64,000 nucleotides of DNA, from positions 248,001 to 312,000 of the forward strand of contig NZ_JAGZSD010000004.1 of the NCBI RefSeq assembly GCF_018381315.1, read 5' to 3'. This document shows, piece by piece, positions 17,552 through 26,222 of this stretch; within the stretch, counting starts at the first letter, position 1; each line of letters starts with the position of its first letter. The notes under the pieces were generated by a model. The model saw only the letters and a list, made by a program, of their open reading frames with translations, had not been told where the DNA came from and made no database searches. The translations under genes and the position numbers were made by a program. The stretch comes from Anaerostipes sp. GTDB taxonomy: Bacteria; Bacillota; Clostridia; Lachnospirales; Lachnospiraceae.

Positions 17552-18233
17552 TTCCCCATACCACCTTTAAATATTTTGGATTCTTCGGATCAATCTCAAT
17601 CTTTTCACGGATCCTCCGAATATGAACCATTACTGTGTTTTCTGTTGCATAAGCTGCTTCCTCCCAGACTCTTTCATAGATTTCCTCTGCTGAAAAAACT
17701 CTGCCGGGATGCTTCATCAAAAGATTCAGAATTTTAAACTCTGTAGCTGTAACCTTAACCGATTCTCCGTCCACATAAATGCATTTGCCGTCCAGGTCAA
17801 GCACCAGGCCTCCGAGGGTGAGCTGGTTCTTCTCCTCCTTTTCTGCCCCTGTCTTGCTGCCAAGCTGTAGATATCTGCGGAGCTGGGATTTCACTCTGGC
17901 CACAAGCTCATCCGGACGGAACGGCTTGCTGACATAATCATCGGCTCCCATGGAGAGTCCCAGAATTTTGTCGCTTTCCTCTGTCTTTGCAGATAAAATA
18001 ATGATCGGGATATTTTTGCTCTCCCTGATCTTCATTGTAGCGGAAAGCCCATCCATGCCCGGCATCATAATGTCAATGATTAAAAGCTGGATATCCTGCT
18101 CCACAAGCACATCCAGAGCTTCCAGCCCGTTGTAAGCCGGAACTACCTTATAACCCTCCAGTTCCAGGCGCTTTTTAATTGCCCCCACAATTTCTCTGTC
18201 ATCATCTACTACTAAAATCCTGGGCTGTGTCAT
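17523..18233 (-). CDS. OmpR/PhoB-family response regulator
   Basis: A 236-residue regulator with a receiver domain (phospho-acceptor Asp54 in LIIDIMMPGMDG, acidic pair near residue 11, and the conserved Lys in YVSKPF). The winged-helix DNA-binding domain ends VVWGIGYKMEK. The ATG at 18233 follows GAGGAGGAA; an upstream in-frame ATG lacks such a site. It is first in the operon with the sensor kinase. Targets are unknown. Confidence 0.93.
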   Translation of the reverse strand: MTQPRILVVDDDREIVGAIKKRLELEGYKVVPAYNGLEALDVLVEQDIQLLIIDIMMPGMDGLSATMKIRESKNIPIIILSAKTEESDKILGLSMGADDYVSKPFRPDELVARVKSQLRRYLQLGSKTGAEKEEKNQLTLGGLVLDLDGKCIYVDGESVKVTATEFKILNLLMKHPGRVFSAEEIYERVWEEAAYATENTVMVHIRRIREKIEIDPKNPKYLKVVWGIGYKMEKMD

Positions 18234-18327
18234 AATCTTCCTCCTCTTTCTTTCATAGTCACAGTGTATCACTCAATTCTGAGTTTTCCTTAAACACAAT
18301 TCTGAAAAAAATCTTACAATCTCTGTT

Positions 18328-18972
18328 TTATTTCTTTTTCTTTGGAGCATAATCTTTCATCTCCGGAATCGCTCCTCCTGCCACAGCCCAAAGATAAAGG
18401 CTGGCTACAGTACCGCAGGGGCTGTATCTCCCTGTGTACTTTTTAAATAATTTTGGGGTGATGGCCCTGTGGTGGTAAAGCATTCTCATGCCTCTCTGGA
18501 TTGCCAGGTCAGAATAGCTTACGATATCAGGCCGCTGCATGGAAAATATCATCAGCATCTCCGCTGTCCAGACACCTACTCCCGGCAGTTTTGTAAGCTC
18601 CTGCCTGACCTGTTCATCCCCGGCCTCCTTAAGTCCCTCAAGATCCAGACTTTTGTTCTGCACCCTTTCAGCTGCAGTTTTTATGTACTCCGCCTTTCTG
18701 AAAGAAATACCGAAACTTTGAAGTTCCTCTTTCGTGCACCGTGCCACTGTCTCCGGAGTAATCTCCAAAAGCCCGTCTTTCATCCGGTTCCAGACGGTAA
18801 TCTGGGCCTTCGTGGAAATCTGCTGCCCCACGATGGAGTTTACGAGAGCCGCAAACAATTCTGTGTGAACTTCCCGCTTTATCATTCCGATCCGGTCCAT
18901 GGCCTGTCCCAATACCGGATCCCTTGATTTTAAATACTCAATTTCCTGTTCTCCATATATAAAATATTCCAT
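18328..18972 (-). CDS. DNA-3-methyladenine glycosylase II-like (HhH-GPD)
   Basis: A 214-residue base-excision repair protein of the helix-hairpin-helix/GPD superfamily. The hairpin LTKLPGVGVWTAEMLMIF is followed by the catalytic Asp in VSYSDLAIQRG. QQISTKAQITVW and SPCGTVASLYLW are typical of AlkA relatives. It removes alkylated bases from DNA. It lacks the N-terminal extra domain of E. coli AlkA and has no C-terminal iron-sulfur cysteines, which separates it from MutY/Nth. The ATG at 18972 follows AAAGGAG. It is divergent from the YyaL gene, with about 107 bases between. Confidence 0.88.
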   Translation of the reverse strand: MEYFIYGEQEIEYLKSRDPVLGQAMDRIGMIKREVHTELFAALVNSIVGQQISTKAQITVWNRMKDGLLEITPETVARCTKEELQSFGISFRKAEYIKTAAERVQNKSLDLEGLKEAGDEQVRQELTKLPGVGVWTAEMLMIFSMQRPDIVSYSDLAIQRGMRMLYHHRAITPKLFKKYTGRYSPCGTVASLYLWAVAGGAIPEMKDYAPKKKK

Positions 18973-19079
18973 GGTTCCTGCTCCTTTATACTTTTTTCTA
19001 TTATAACAGAACCTGTTGTCCGGATGAAACAAAAGGAACTGCATATTCTAAAGCCATAACGATTTTGAAAGGAGCTTGT

Positions 19080-21119
19080 ATGTCAAACGCGAAACCAAAC
19101 CTGTTAATACACGAAAAATCTCCCTATCTGCTCCAGCATGCCTATAATCCGGTACGCTGGTATCCATGGGGATCTGAAGCTTTTGAAAAAGCCGCATCTG
19201 AAGATAAGCCTGTCTTTTTAAGCATCGGCTATGCCTCCTGTCACTGGTGCCATGTGATGGAAAAGGAATCCTTTGAAGACCGGCAGGTGGCCGACCTTTT
19301 AAACAAAAATTTTATTTCAATTAAAGTAGACAGAGAAGAACGTCCGGATATTGACGCAGTCTACATGTCCGTATGCCAGGCCATGACCGGTTCCGGCGGC
19401 TGGCCTATGTCTGTCTTTCTGACATCTGGCCAGAAACCATTTTTTGCAGCGACCTATCTCCCTAAAACATCCAGATATCAGCTGACCGGTCTTATGGAAC
19501 TGCTGCCTCAGATCTCCGCGCTGTGGAAACAAGACCGGATCCGCCTTCTTCAAATAGGAAATGAGATCACGGAACATCTGAATGCTTCAGGCAGACCTGC
19601 CGGCAATATTTCTCTTTCAGAGAAAGAGCTTTCCAAAGCTGTGGCTGAACTGAAAAGTTCCTATGACAGGACCAATGGGGGATTCGGCTCTGCTCCCAAA
19701 TTCCCCACGCCTTCCATACTGTTCTTTCTTCTTCACCAGTACCGCCAAACAGGGGATAAGGAAAGTCTTCTCATGGCAGAACACACTTTGATGCGGATGT
19801 ATCAGGGAGGGATTTTTGACCACGTGGGAGGCGGCTTCTCCCGCTATTCCACCGATGCGCAGTGGCTGGTGCCCCATTTTGAAAAGATGCTTTATGACAA
19901 TGCACTGCTGACTGAAGCCTATGCCGAGGCTTATGCATCCTGCTTCAATCCGGTTTTTCGTGAGGCCGTTTCTTCTGCTGTTTCTTATGTCCTGAAAGAA
20001 CTTTCTCATCCGGAAGGCGGATTTTACTGCAGCCAGGACGCAGACAGCGAAGGCGAAGAGGGAAAATATTATACCTTTTCCAGAGACGAGATCCTGCATG
20101 TACTGGGAGAAGAAAAAGGAGAAGCTTTCTGCCGCCAATATAACATTACGGCTCACGGCAGCTTTGAAAACAAAAACATCCCCAATCTGCTGAAAGTTTC
20201 CAAAGCGGAGCTGATTCCGGAGGATGTAAAAGAAATGAAAGATACTCTGTACGGGTACCGGAAAAACAGAACCAGCCTTTTTACAGACAAAAAGATTCTG
20301 ACATCATGGAACTGCCTGATGATCGCAGCCCTCTCAAGGTCCGCTTTAGTTCTCGGGCGCAGGAATGACCTGGAAGCCGCCAAAAAAGCAGAGTCCTTTC
20401 TGGACCGTCATCTCAGAAAGGAAAACGGTCTTTTATTTCTCCGCTGGTGTGACGGGGAGGCTGCCTATGACGGCCAGCTGGACGATTACGCTTTTTATTC
20501 CCTGGCCATGCTTGCCTTATATCGTACCACATTTTCAGTAGAATACCTGAAAAAGGCAGTACAGGCAGCCGATCATATGATCTCTTTGTTTTATGATACA
20601 GAACACGGCGGATTTTTTCTGTATTCCAAAGAAAGCGAACCTCTGATTACCCGCCCGAAAGAGCTTTATGACGGTGCGCTTCCGTCCGGAAATTCTGCCG
20701 CTCTGCAGGTCCTCACAATTTTATCCGGCCTGACAGCAGACAGCAGGTACCAGGACTGCCTTGACAAAACCTTTGCCTGCTTTTCAGCTGAACTTTCTGC
20801 CCATCCCTCTGCTTACTGCAGTGCTCTGACTGCGCTGTCCGCCCAGTTCTGCCCGCCCAGACAGCTGGTCATCACAACAAAAAAAGAGAGCCTCCCCGAT
20901 GACTTTTGGAAACTGCTCTCAAATTACCATCTGCTTGACCTGACAGTTTTAGTCAAAACAGAACACAATGAAGATGATCTGGCCTCCATCGCACCATTCA
21001 CAAAAGAATATCCTGTACTGCCTCATAAGATATCCTATTATCTCTGTCAGGGACAGGCCTGCAGTGCTCCGGTTTATGATACCGAGGGGCTCGAGGCTTT
21101 ATTACAGGCGGCGGATTAA
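19080..21119 (+). CDS. Thioredoxin-domain protein YyaL/Spermatogenesis-associated 20 family
   Basis: A 679-residue cytoplasmic protein. It begins with the family block LIHEKSPYLLQHAYNPVRWY and a thioredoxin-like domain with Cys-X-X-Cys in YASCHWCHVM. A long (alpha/alpha) barrel resembling N-acylglucosamine 2-epimerase or cellobiose epimerase follows, with GGIFDHVGGGFSRYSTD, VPHFEKMLYDNA and FYCSQDADSEGEEGKYY. The biochemical role of this widespread family is not established. The start ATG at 19080 follows AAAGGAG; a TTG at 19065 is in frame. Its 3' end overlaps the convergent NuoE-like gene by 18 bases. Confidence 0.92.
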   Translation: MSNAKPNLLIHEKSPYLLQHAYNPVRWYPWGSEAFEKAASEDKPVFLSIGYASCHWCHVMEKESFEDRQVADLLNKNFISIKVDREERPDIDAVYMSVCQAMTGSGGWPMSVFLTSGQKPFFAATYLPKTSRYQLTGLMELLPQISALWKQDRIRLLQIGNEITEHLNASGRPAGNISLSEKELSKAVAELKSSYDRTNGGFGSAPKFPTPSILFFLLHQYRQTGDKESLLMAEHTLMRMYQGGIFDHVGGGFSRYSTDAQWLVPHFEKMLYDNALLTEAYAEAYASCFNPVFREAVSSAVSYVLKELSHPEGGFYCSQDADSEGEEGKYYTFSRDEILHVLGEEKGEAFCRQYNITAHGSFENKNIPNLLKVSKAELIPEDVKEMKDTLYGYRKNRTSLFTDKKILTSWNCLMIAALSRSALVLGRRNDLEAAKKAESFLDRHLRKENGLLFLRWCDGEAAYDGQLDDYAFYSLAMLALYRTTFSVEYLKKAVQAADHMISLFYDTEHGGFFLYSKESEPLITRPKELYDGALPSGNSAALQVLTILSGLTADSRYQDCLDKTFACFSAELSAHPSAYCSALTALSAQFCPPRQLVITTKKESLPDDFWKLLSNYHLLDLTVLVKTEHNEDDLASIAPFTKEYPVLPHKISYYLCQGQACSAPVYDTEGLEALLQAAD

Positions 21120-21554
21120 CTCTGCCGCCTGTTTTGGTGTCATATGGTGATGGATGACACCGTTGATTTTTATATTCGGGCCTTTGGCACATCTGCGTGT
21201 GCATCTTCCCTTGATGATCTTAACAGAAATTCCTTCCCTGAGCTCTTTTTCTTTCCCTTCACGCTCCAACGCTCTCAATATGTCCAGGGCATCTTCCGAC
21301 CCGCAGGACGGTCCGGTGCAGACCTGAATTTCATGTACAGCAGAAAACTCTCTGAATCCCGGATATTTTTTTATAAATGCCGAAAGAAAAGACGGCTTGA
21401 CTCCAAGCCGCTTTGCTGTTTCTTCCTGCACCTCTTTCGGAATACATCCCAGCACATCCTGGATTTCCCGGAGAGCTCCAAGGATCTGTTCCTGTCCGGC
21501 AGGCTTCCCCTGCTGTTCATAATATTTAAGGATCTCTTTTACCTGCTGATTCAT
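21102..21554 (-). CDS. NuoE-like 2Fe-2S thioredoxin-fold protein
   Basis: A 150-residue protein of the complex-I 24-kDa subunit family. The N-terminal helical part (QEQILGALREIQDVLGCIP) leads to a thioredoxin-like 2Fe-2S domain with cluster cysteines in VCTGPSCGS and GRCTRRCAKGP. In hydrogenases and formate dehydrogenases such subunits pass electrons from a flavoprotein; here no NuoF or hydrogenase gene is adjacent. It is translationally coupled to the tocopherol-cyclase-like gene (4-base ATGA overlap) and is third in an operon with it and an FAD/Rieske oxidoreductase. The electron partner is unknown. Confidence 0.85.
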   Translation of the reverse strand: MNQQVKEILKYYEQQGKPAGQEQILGALREIQDVLGCIPKEVQEETAKRLGVKPSFLSAFIKKYPGFREFSAVHEIQVCTGPSCGSEDALDILRALEREGKEKELREGISVKIIKGRCTRRCAKGPNIKINGVIHHHMTPKQAAELIRRL

Positions 21555-22477
21555 GACATCTCCTTCTGGCTTTGTTCAAAGCTTCCCCGGTCCGTAATCA
21601 TATCCAGCACTTTCAGTTTTTGATCCCAAAAAGTATATCTTACTTTACAGCAGAGACTTTCTTTGATCTTTCGGTCCATAGCGCCTTGTTCCGGTGCATA
21701 AAGTTCTCTGCCGTCTCCTGAAAGCAGCTGGGCCCGGAGCTTATAATCTCCCTGCCTGATCACAATTCTGGATTCCCAGTCAGTTTTTACTTTGGCTCCC
21801 ATATAGGTAGCCAGCTTATACTCTTTTCCATAGAGATCAAGGGCTGCCAGCACTCCGTTAAAATGCAGCCCAAAAACCGGGATCTTGGCCGCCGCCAGCA
21901 TGATGCTGTTTTTTCCGCTGTCCGGAAACAGGCTCTGGGACCATAGATATGCGTCCGGAAAAGAGCCGCCCCAGTCCTTTTCAATATATCCTGATCCCTG
22001 GTCAAAATTCAGTTTATTTCCATTTAAAGAAACACATCCATAAATTTTATGACGCATACTGATGATTCCGTGACGGCACTGCATGCCGGGCATAAACCGG
22101 AACGGTCCCATAATATCGGAGGACAAATGATGCATATTTTTATAAAGAATTCTTCCCTCCAGATCAAGCCCCTCCTCATGAATATTGAGAAAGATGCCTC
22201 TTTCGGAAAATATGCTGGCCGCCTGACCCTCTTTTTTGCTGCTCATCGTTACATAAAACTTCTTGTCAGATCCGTAAAATGCATCAGCCGGATAAGAAAA
22301 ATACCACGACTGGTCCTTTGTAATAATCTGCAGAGAAGAGTACGCCCTGCCTTCCCTGTCAATATGATAAGCCGGGATGACAGAAAGCATCTGGCTTCCT
22401 TTCTGGTGCTTTAAATACCATCCCTCAAAATAACCTTTCTTTTTCTTTGTCCCCTGAAATGCATTCGGGTTATTCAT
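21551..22477 (-). CDS. Tocopherol-cyclase-like family protein
   Basis: A 308-residue protein with the family's opening motif KKGYFEGWYLKHQ, then a beta-rich body with MLSVIPAYHI, GYIEKDWGGSFPDAYLWSQS and LAAAKIPVFGL. The name comes from plant vitamin E biosynthesis; anaerobes such as this do not make tocopherol, and the bacterial members have no known reaction. A lipocalin-like lipid-binding or small-molecule-modifying role is plausible. It overlaps the FAD/Rieske gene upstream by 8 bases and the NuoE-like gene downstream by 4, so the three proteins are probably made together. Confidence 0.8.
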   Translation of the reverse strand: MNNPNAFQGTKKKKGYFEGWYLKHQKGSQMLSVIPAYHIDREGRAYSSLQIITKDQSWYFSYPADAFYGSDKKFYVTMSSKKEGQAASIFSERGIFLNIHEEGLDLEGRILYKNMHHLSSDIMGPFRFMPGMQCRHGIISMRHKIYGCVSLNGNKLNFDQGSGYIEKDWGGSFPDAYLWSQSLFPDSGKNSIMLAAAKIPVFGLHFNGVLAALDLYGKEYKLATYMGAKVKTDWESRIVIRQGDYKLRAQLLSGDGRELYAPEQGAMDRKIKESLCCKVRYTFWDQKLKVLDMITDRGSFEQSQKEMS

Positions 22478-23912
22478 GTGTTAAATCCTCCTTTGCCGGA
22501 TTATCAATTAAATTTCCTTTATAGTCAAATCTGGAACCGTGACATGGGCAGTCCCAGCTTAATTCTTCCGGGTTCCACTGAAGCATACATCCCAAATGAG
22601 GGCAGGTAAGGGATACCACAAACACTTCTCCGTTCTCATCTTTGTATGCTCCTGCTTTCCTTCCGTCATATTCAATCACGCCTCCCTGCCCCCTTTTAAG
22701 CTGGTCTGCTTTTTCATCAGGGATCTTCATCCGCTCCAGTATAAAGCCCCGGGCAGTCTGTGCCCCCTCTTTTGAGAGTGATTTGGCAGAAGCTTTCAGA
22801 TGGAGTCTCTGGGGCGAAAAAACCTGTGAGAAGGCATTGCTTCTTTCTATTATATAGTCCGTAATCAGAAGGGCCGATGCCATGGATGAGCTCATTCCCC
22901 ATTTTTTGAATCCTGTAGCCACATACCAACCTGGCCGTGAAAAGGAATAATACCCTATATACGGAATAGAGTCAATCGTCATGCAGTCCTGAGCGGACCA
23001 CTCTGCCTCCACCCGGCAGTGCTCCCAATATTGTCTGGCTCCAAGTTCCAGCATTTTATACTGTCCGCCTGTAGTATTTTCTCCGGTCCGGTGTCCGCCT
23101 CCGCCCATTAACAGATACGGGCCGTAAGAGCGGAAAGAAAGGCTGTCACCAGGATCTGTCCCCAGATACATATGCTTCATAGGTTCTGTTCCTGACAAAG
23201 CGACAACATAGCTCCGCTCCTGATGCATCCGAAGAAAATAATATCCCGGCCTGTTTATAATGGGATAATGTGTGGCAAAAACAATATTCTCCGCTTCCAC
23301 TGAACCATGGTCTGTGATAATCCGGTTCCCGTCTACCTGATTTACCATGGTGTGTTCGTAGATCGTAAGCCCGTCAGCAATGGCCTTTAAGAATTTGAGC
23401 GGGTGGAATTTGGCCTGCCCGGTATACCTTACCGCCCCTGCGACATCAAACGGCAGTTCTGTCTTTGCTGTAAAATCAGCAGGAAGTCCAAGGGAGCGGG
23501 CTGCGTGCGCCTCCTCTTTCAATGCCTCATCCCGGTATCTGGAATACAGATAGGAATCACATTCTTTAAAATCACAGTCAATGTCCAGACCGTTCACCAG
23601 TTCTTTATACTTTCTCACAGCAGTCTGGTTCATGAGCGCATACTGTCTGGCCTGATCCTTTCCGACTTCCCGGATCAGCTTCTGATAAATGAGGCCGTGG
23701 GATACTGTGATTTTAGCCGTTGTTCCTTTGGTCTGGCCGCTGCCGATTCTGTCTGCCTCCAGTACAATCACATCCCGGCCTTCCCGGGCCAGAAAATATG
23801 CTGTCAGTATCCCGGCCATTCCTCCTCCGATCACTGCAGTGCCGGCCTTCTTCGTCCCATGGAGGGCAGGATAAGACGGCATATCTACGGTCTTTTCCCA
23901 GATCGTGTCCAT
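22470..23912 (-). CDS. FAD-dependent oxidoreductase with C-terminal Rieske domain
   Basis: This 480-residue fusion begins with a DAO-type FAD domain. The dinucleotide motif AVIGGGMAGILTAYFL lies near residue 27, and GSGQTKGTTAKITVSHGLIY contacts the flavin. The C-terminal 90 residues are a Rieske 2Fe-2S domain with ligands Cys-X-His in CPHLGC and Cys-X2-His in CPCHGSRFD. Such fusions are called YP_/IPU-type amine or sugar oxidases in annotation pipelines, but their substrate is unknown. It is first in the three-gene redox operon and divergent from htpG; the intervening CIRCE element could affect both. Confidence 0.88.
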   Translation of the reverse strand: MDTIWEKTVDMPSYPALHGTKKAGTAVIGGGMAGILTAYFLAREGRDVIVLEADRIGSGQTKGTTAKITVSHGLIYQKLIREVGKDQARQYALMNQTAVRKYKELVNGLDIDCDFKECDSYLYSRYRDEALKEEAHAARSLGLPADFTAKTELPFDVAGAVRYTGQAKFHPLKFLKAIADGLTIYEHTMVNQVDGNRIITDHGSVEAENIVFATHYPIINRPGYYFLRMHQERSYVVALSGTEPMKHMYLGTDPGDSLSFRSYGPYLLMGGGGHRTGENTTGGQYKMLELGARQYWEHCRVEAEWSAQDCMTIDSIPYIGYYSFSRPGWYVATGFKKWGMSSSMASALLITDYIIERSNAFSQVFSPQRLHLKASAKSLSKEGAQTARGFILERMKIPDEKADQLKRGQGGVIEYDGRKAGAYKDENGEVFVVSLTCPHLGCMLQWNPEELSWDCPCHGSRFDYKGNLIDNPAKEDLTHE

Positions 23913-23985
23913 GAAAATCCCTCCTTTTGTTCATTTTTCTTTTTAGGATGTCTAAAATGAAACGGTACTATTCATTCCAATATTA

Positions 23986-24012
23986 TTAGCACTCATTCTA
24001 ATCGAGTGCTAA
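23986..24012 (+). promoter_or_regulatory. CIRCE element (HrcA operator)
   Basis: A perfect CIRCE: TTAGCACTC, 9 bases, GAGTGCTAA. This is the binding site of the heat-shock repressor HrcA. It ends 7 bases before the -35 of htpG and also lies upstream of the divergent redox operon. Confidence 0.95.
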
Positions 24013-24019
24013 TTTTCTC

Positions 24020-24048
24020 TTGACTTTCCCTTTCGATGGCTCTACAAT
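24020..24048 (+). promoter_or_regulatory. htpG promoter
   Basis: TTGACT (24020-24025), a 17-base spacer and TACAAT (24043-24048) form a good sigma-A promoter directly downstream of the CIRCE element. The leader to the ATG is about 80 bases. Confidence 0.8.
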
Positions 24049-24136
24049 ATTATGCAGAACGGCAGATTCTTGTCCTGCTGCAGAACATAAAAACAAAACT
24101 GTCAATATAAATAGAATGCAAAGGAGTGTGTATATC

Positions 24137-26128
24137 ATGGCACAAAAACATGGTAACCTTTCAATTAACAGTGAGAACATTTTTCCAATCATCAAAAAAT
24201 GGCTGTATTCAGATCACGACATCTTTGTCAGGGAATTAATCTCCAACGGATGCGATGCCATTACCAAGCTTCGCAAGCTGTCCTCCATGGGTGAATTTGA
24301 ACTGCCTGAGGATTATAAAGAAAAGATCGAAGTCATTGTAGATGCCAAAGAAAAAACAATGAAATTTATTGACACCGGTCTTGGTATGACTGCCGATGAG
24401 ATTGAGGAATATATTACACAGATCGCGTTTTCCGGCGCTACCGAATTTCTGGAAAAATACAAAGACAAAACTGACCAGGACCAGATCATCGGACATTTCG
24501 GTCTGGGATTCTATTCTGCTTTTATGGTAGCTGACAAAGTTGCCATCGACAGCCTCTCTTACAAAGAGGGAGCTGCTCCGGTACACTGGGAATGTGACGG
24601 CGGTACAGAATACGACATTGAGGACGGATCCCGGGATCAGATCGGTACTGAGATTACTCTGTTTTTAAATGAAGACAGCCTTATGTTTGCCAATGAATCG
24701 AAAGTAGAAGAAGTTATTCAGAAATACTGTTCCTTTATGCCGGTAGAGATCTTTTTATCCGATGCCAACAAAGAACAGGAATATGAAACTATCGATGAAT
24801 CAGAACTTACCGAAGAGGATGTAGTTGTTGAACATATTCACGAAGAAGCCAAGACAGAAGAGAAAGAAAACGAGAACGGCGAGAAGGAAACTGTAGAGGT
24901 TTCTCCTGCCAGGGATCTGGTAAAGATCAACAAACGCCCTGTTTCTTTAAGTGATACCCATCCGCTCTGGATGAAGCATCCAAATGACTGTACAGATGAA
25001 GAATACAAAGCATTCTACCACAAAGTTTTTTCCGACTTTAAAGAGCCTCTGTTCTGGATTCACCTGAACATGGATTATCCGTTTAATCTGAAAGGAATCT
25101 TATATTTCCCTCAGATCAACACGGAATATGATTCCATTGAAGGAACCATCAAGCTGTACAACAGCCAGGTATTCATTGCCGACAACATCAAAGAAGTGAT
25201 ACCGGAATTCCTGATGCTCTTAAAAGGTGTCATCGACTGTCCGGACCTGCCGCTGAACGTTTCCCGAAGCGCTCTTCAGAACGATGGATTTGTAAGGAAG
25301 ATCTCCGACTACATTTCTAAGAAGGTAGCGGATAAACTGAGCGGCATGTGCAAAACTGACCGTGAGACTTATGAAAAATACTGGGATGACATCAGCCCGT
25401 TTATCAAGTTCGGCTACATCAAAGATCAGAAGTTTGGAGAAAAGATCAAAGATTATATCCTGTTCAAGAACATGGATCAGAAATATCTGACTTTAAGCGA
25501 CCTGGCTCCGGTGCCTGCCGACGAAAAAGAAAAGACTACGATCTACTACATTACCGATGAAGTACAGCAGAGCCAGTATATCAATATGTTTAAGGAACAG
25601 GGGCTTGACGCTGTGATCCTCAAACACAACATTGATTCTGCATTTATCTCTCAGCTGGAACAGCAGAGCCAGAACCTTGCCTTTAAGCGGATCGATGCGG
25701 ATGTGGAAGGTGCTCTGAAAGAAGACTCTGATGAGGATCTCACGGACATCACAACTGCCCTGACTGACCTGTTCAGGAAAACGCTTGGAAAAGAAAACCT
25801 GGACGTACATGTGGATAAACTGAAAAATGAAGACGTATCCGCAGTTATCACCCTTTCTGAGGAAAGCCGCCGGATGCAGGATATGATGAAAATGTACGGA
25901 ATGGCCGGCATGGATCCGTCCATGTTCGGAGGCGCAGAATCTCTGACATTAAACGCTAACAACCAGCTGGTTCAGTACTTGTTTGAGCACGGAGATGCCG
26001 AAAACACACCGATCATATGCGAACAGCTCTATGACCTGGCTGTTTTGAGCAACAAACAGCTCCCTGCTGACCAGATGACCAAATTTATTGCACGAAGCAA
26101 TAAGATCATGCAGATGCTGACTAAATAG
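24137..26128 (+). CDS. htpG: Chaperone protein HtpG (Hsp90)
   Basis: A 663-residue Hsp90. The N-terminal ATPase domain shows IFVRELISNGCDAITKL (helix with the catalytic Glu and Asn), DTGLGM and the lid motif GHFGLGFYSAFMVA. The middle domain contains the catalytic-arginine block NVSRSALQND (bases about 25250-25280), and the C-terminal dimer domain ends QMLTK. A charged Glu/Lys-rich linker lies around residues 220-260. It helps mature client proteins in the cytoplasm. The ATG at 24137 is chosen from AAGGAG upstream and family length. CIRCE control implies HrcA repression. Confidence 0.97.
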   Translation: MAQKHGNLSINSENIFPIIKKWLYSDHDIFVRELISNGCDAITKLRKLSSMGEFELPEDYKEKIEVIVDAKEKTMKFIDTGLGMTADEIEEYITQIAFSGATEFLEKYKDKTDQDQIIGHFGLGFYSAFMVADKVAIDSLSYKEGAAPVHWECDGGTEYDIEDGSRDQIGTEITLFLNEDSLMFANESKVEEVIQKYCSFMPVEIFLSDANKEQEYETIDESELTEEDVVVEHIHEEAKTEEKENENGEKETVEVSPARDLVKINKRPVSLSDTHPLWMKHPNDCTDEEYKAFYHKVFSDFKEPLFWIHLNMDYPFNLKGILYFPQINTEYDSIEGTIKLYNSQVFIADNIKEVIPEFLMLLKGVIDCPDLPLNVSRSALQNDGFVRKISDYISKKVADKLSGMCKTDRETYEKYWDDISPFIKFGYIKDQKFGEKIKDYILFKNMDQKYLTLSDLAPVPADEKEKTTIYYITDEVQQSQYINMFKEQGLDAVILKHNIDSAFISQLEQQSQNLAFKRIDADVEGALKEDSDEDLTDITTALTDLFRKTLGKENLDVHVDKLKNEDVSAVITLSEESRRMQDMMKMYGMAGMDPSMFGGAESLTLNANNQLVQYLFEHGDAENTPIICEQLYDLAVLSNKQLPADQMTKFIARSNKIMQMLTK

Positions 26129-26151
26129 CAGCGGATTTCTCCGCAGGTTTT

Positions 26152-26204
26152 AAAAGGGAGAGCAGCTGGCAGAATAAAACTGTCAGCTGTTCTCCCTTTT
26201 TACA
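26152..26204 (+). terminator. Terminator after htpG
   Basis: A 21-base stem (left arm 26152-26172, right arm 26180-26200) with a 7-base loop and flanking A/T runs. It can serve both htpG and the convergent BceS-like kinase gene. Confidence 0.9.
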
Positions 26205-26222
26205 CATTCATGCCCCATGACT

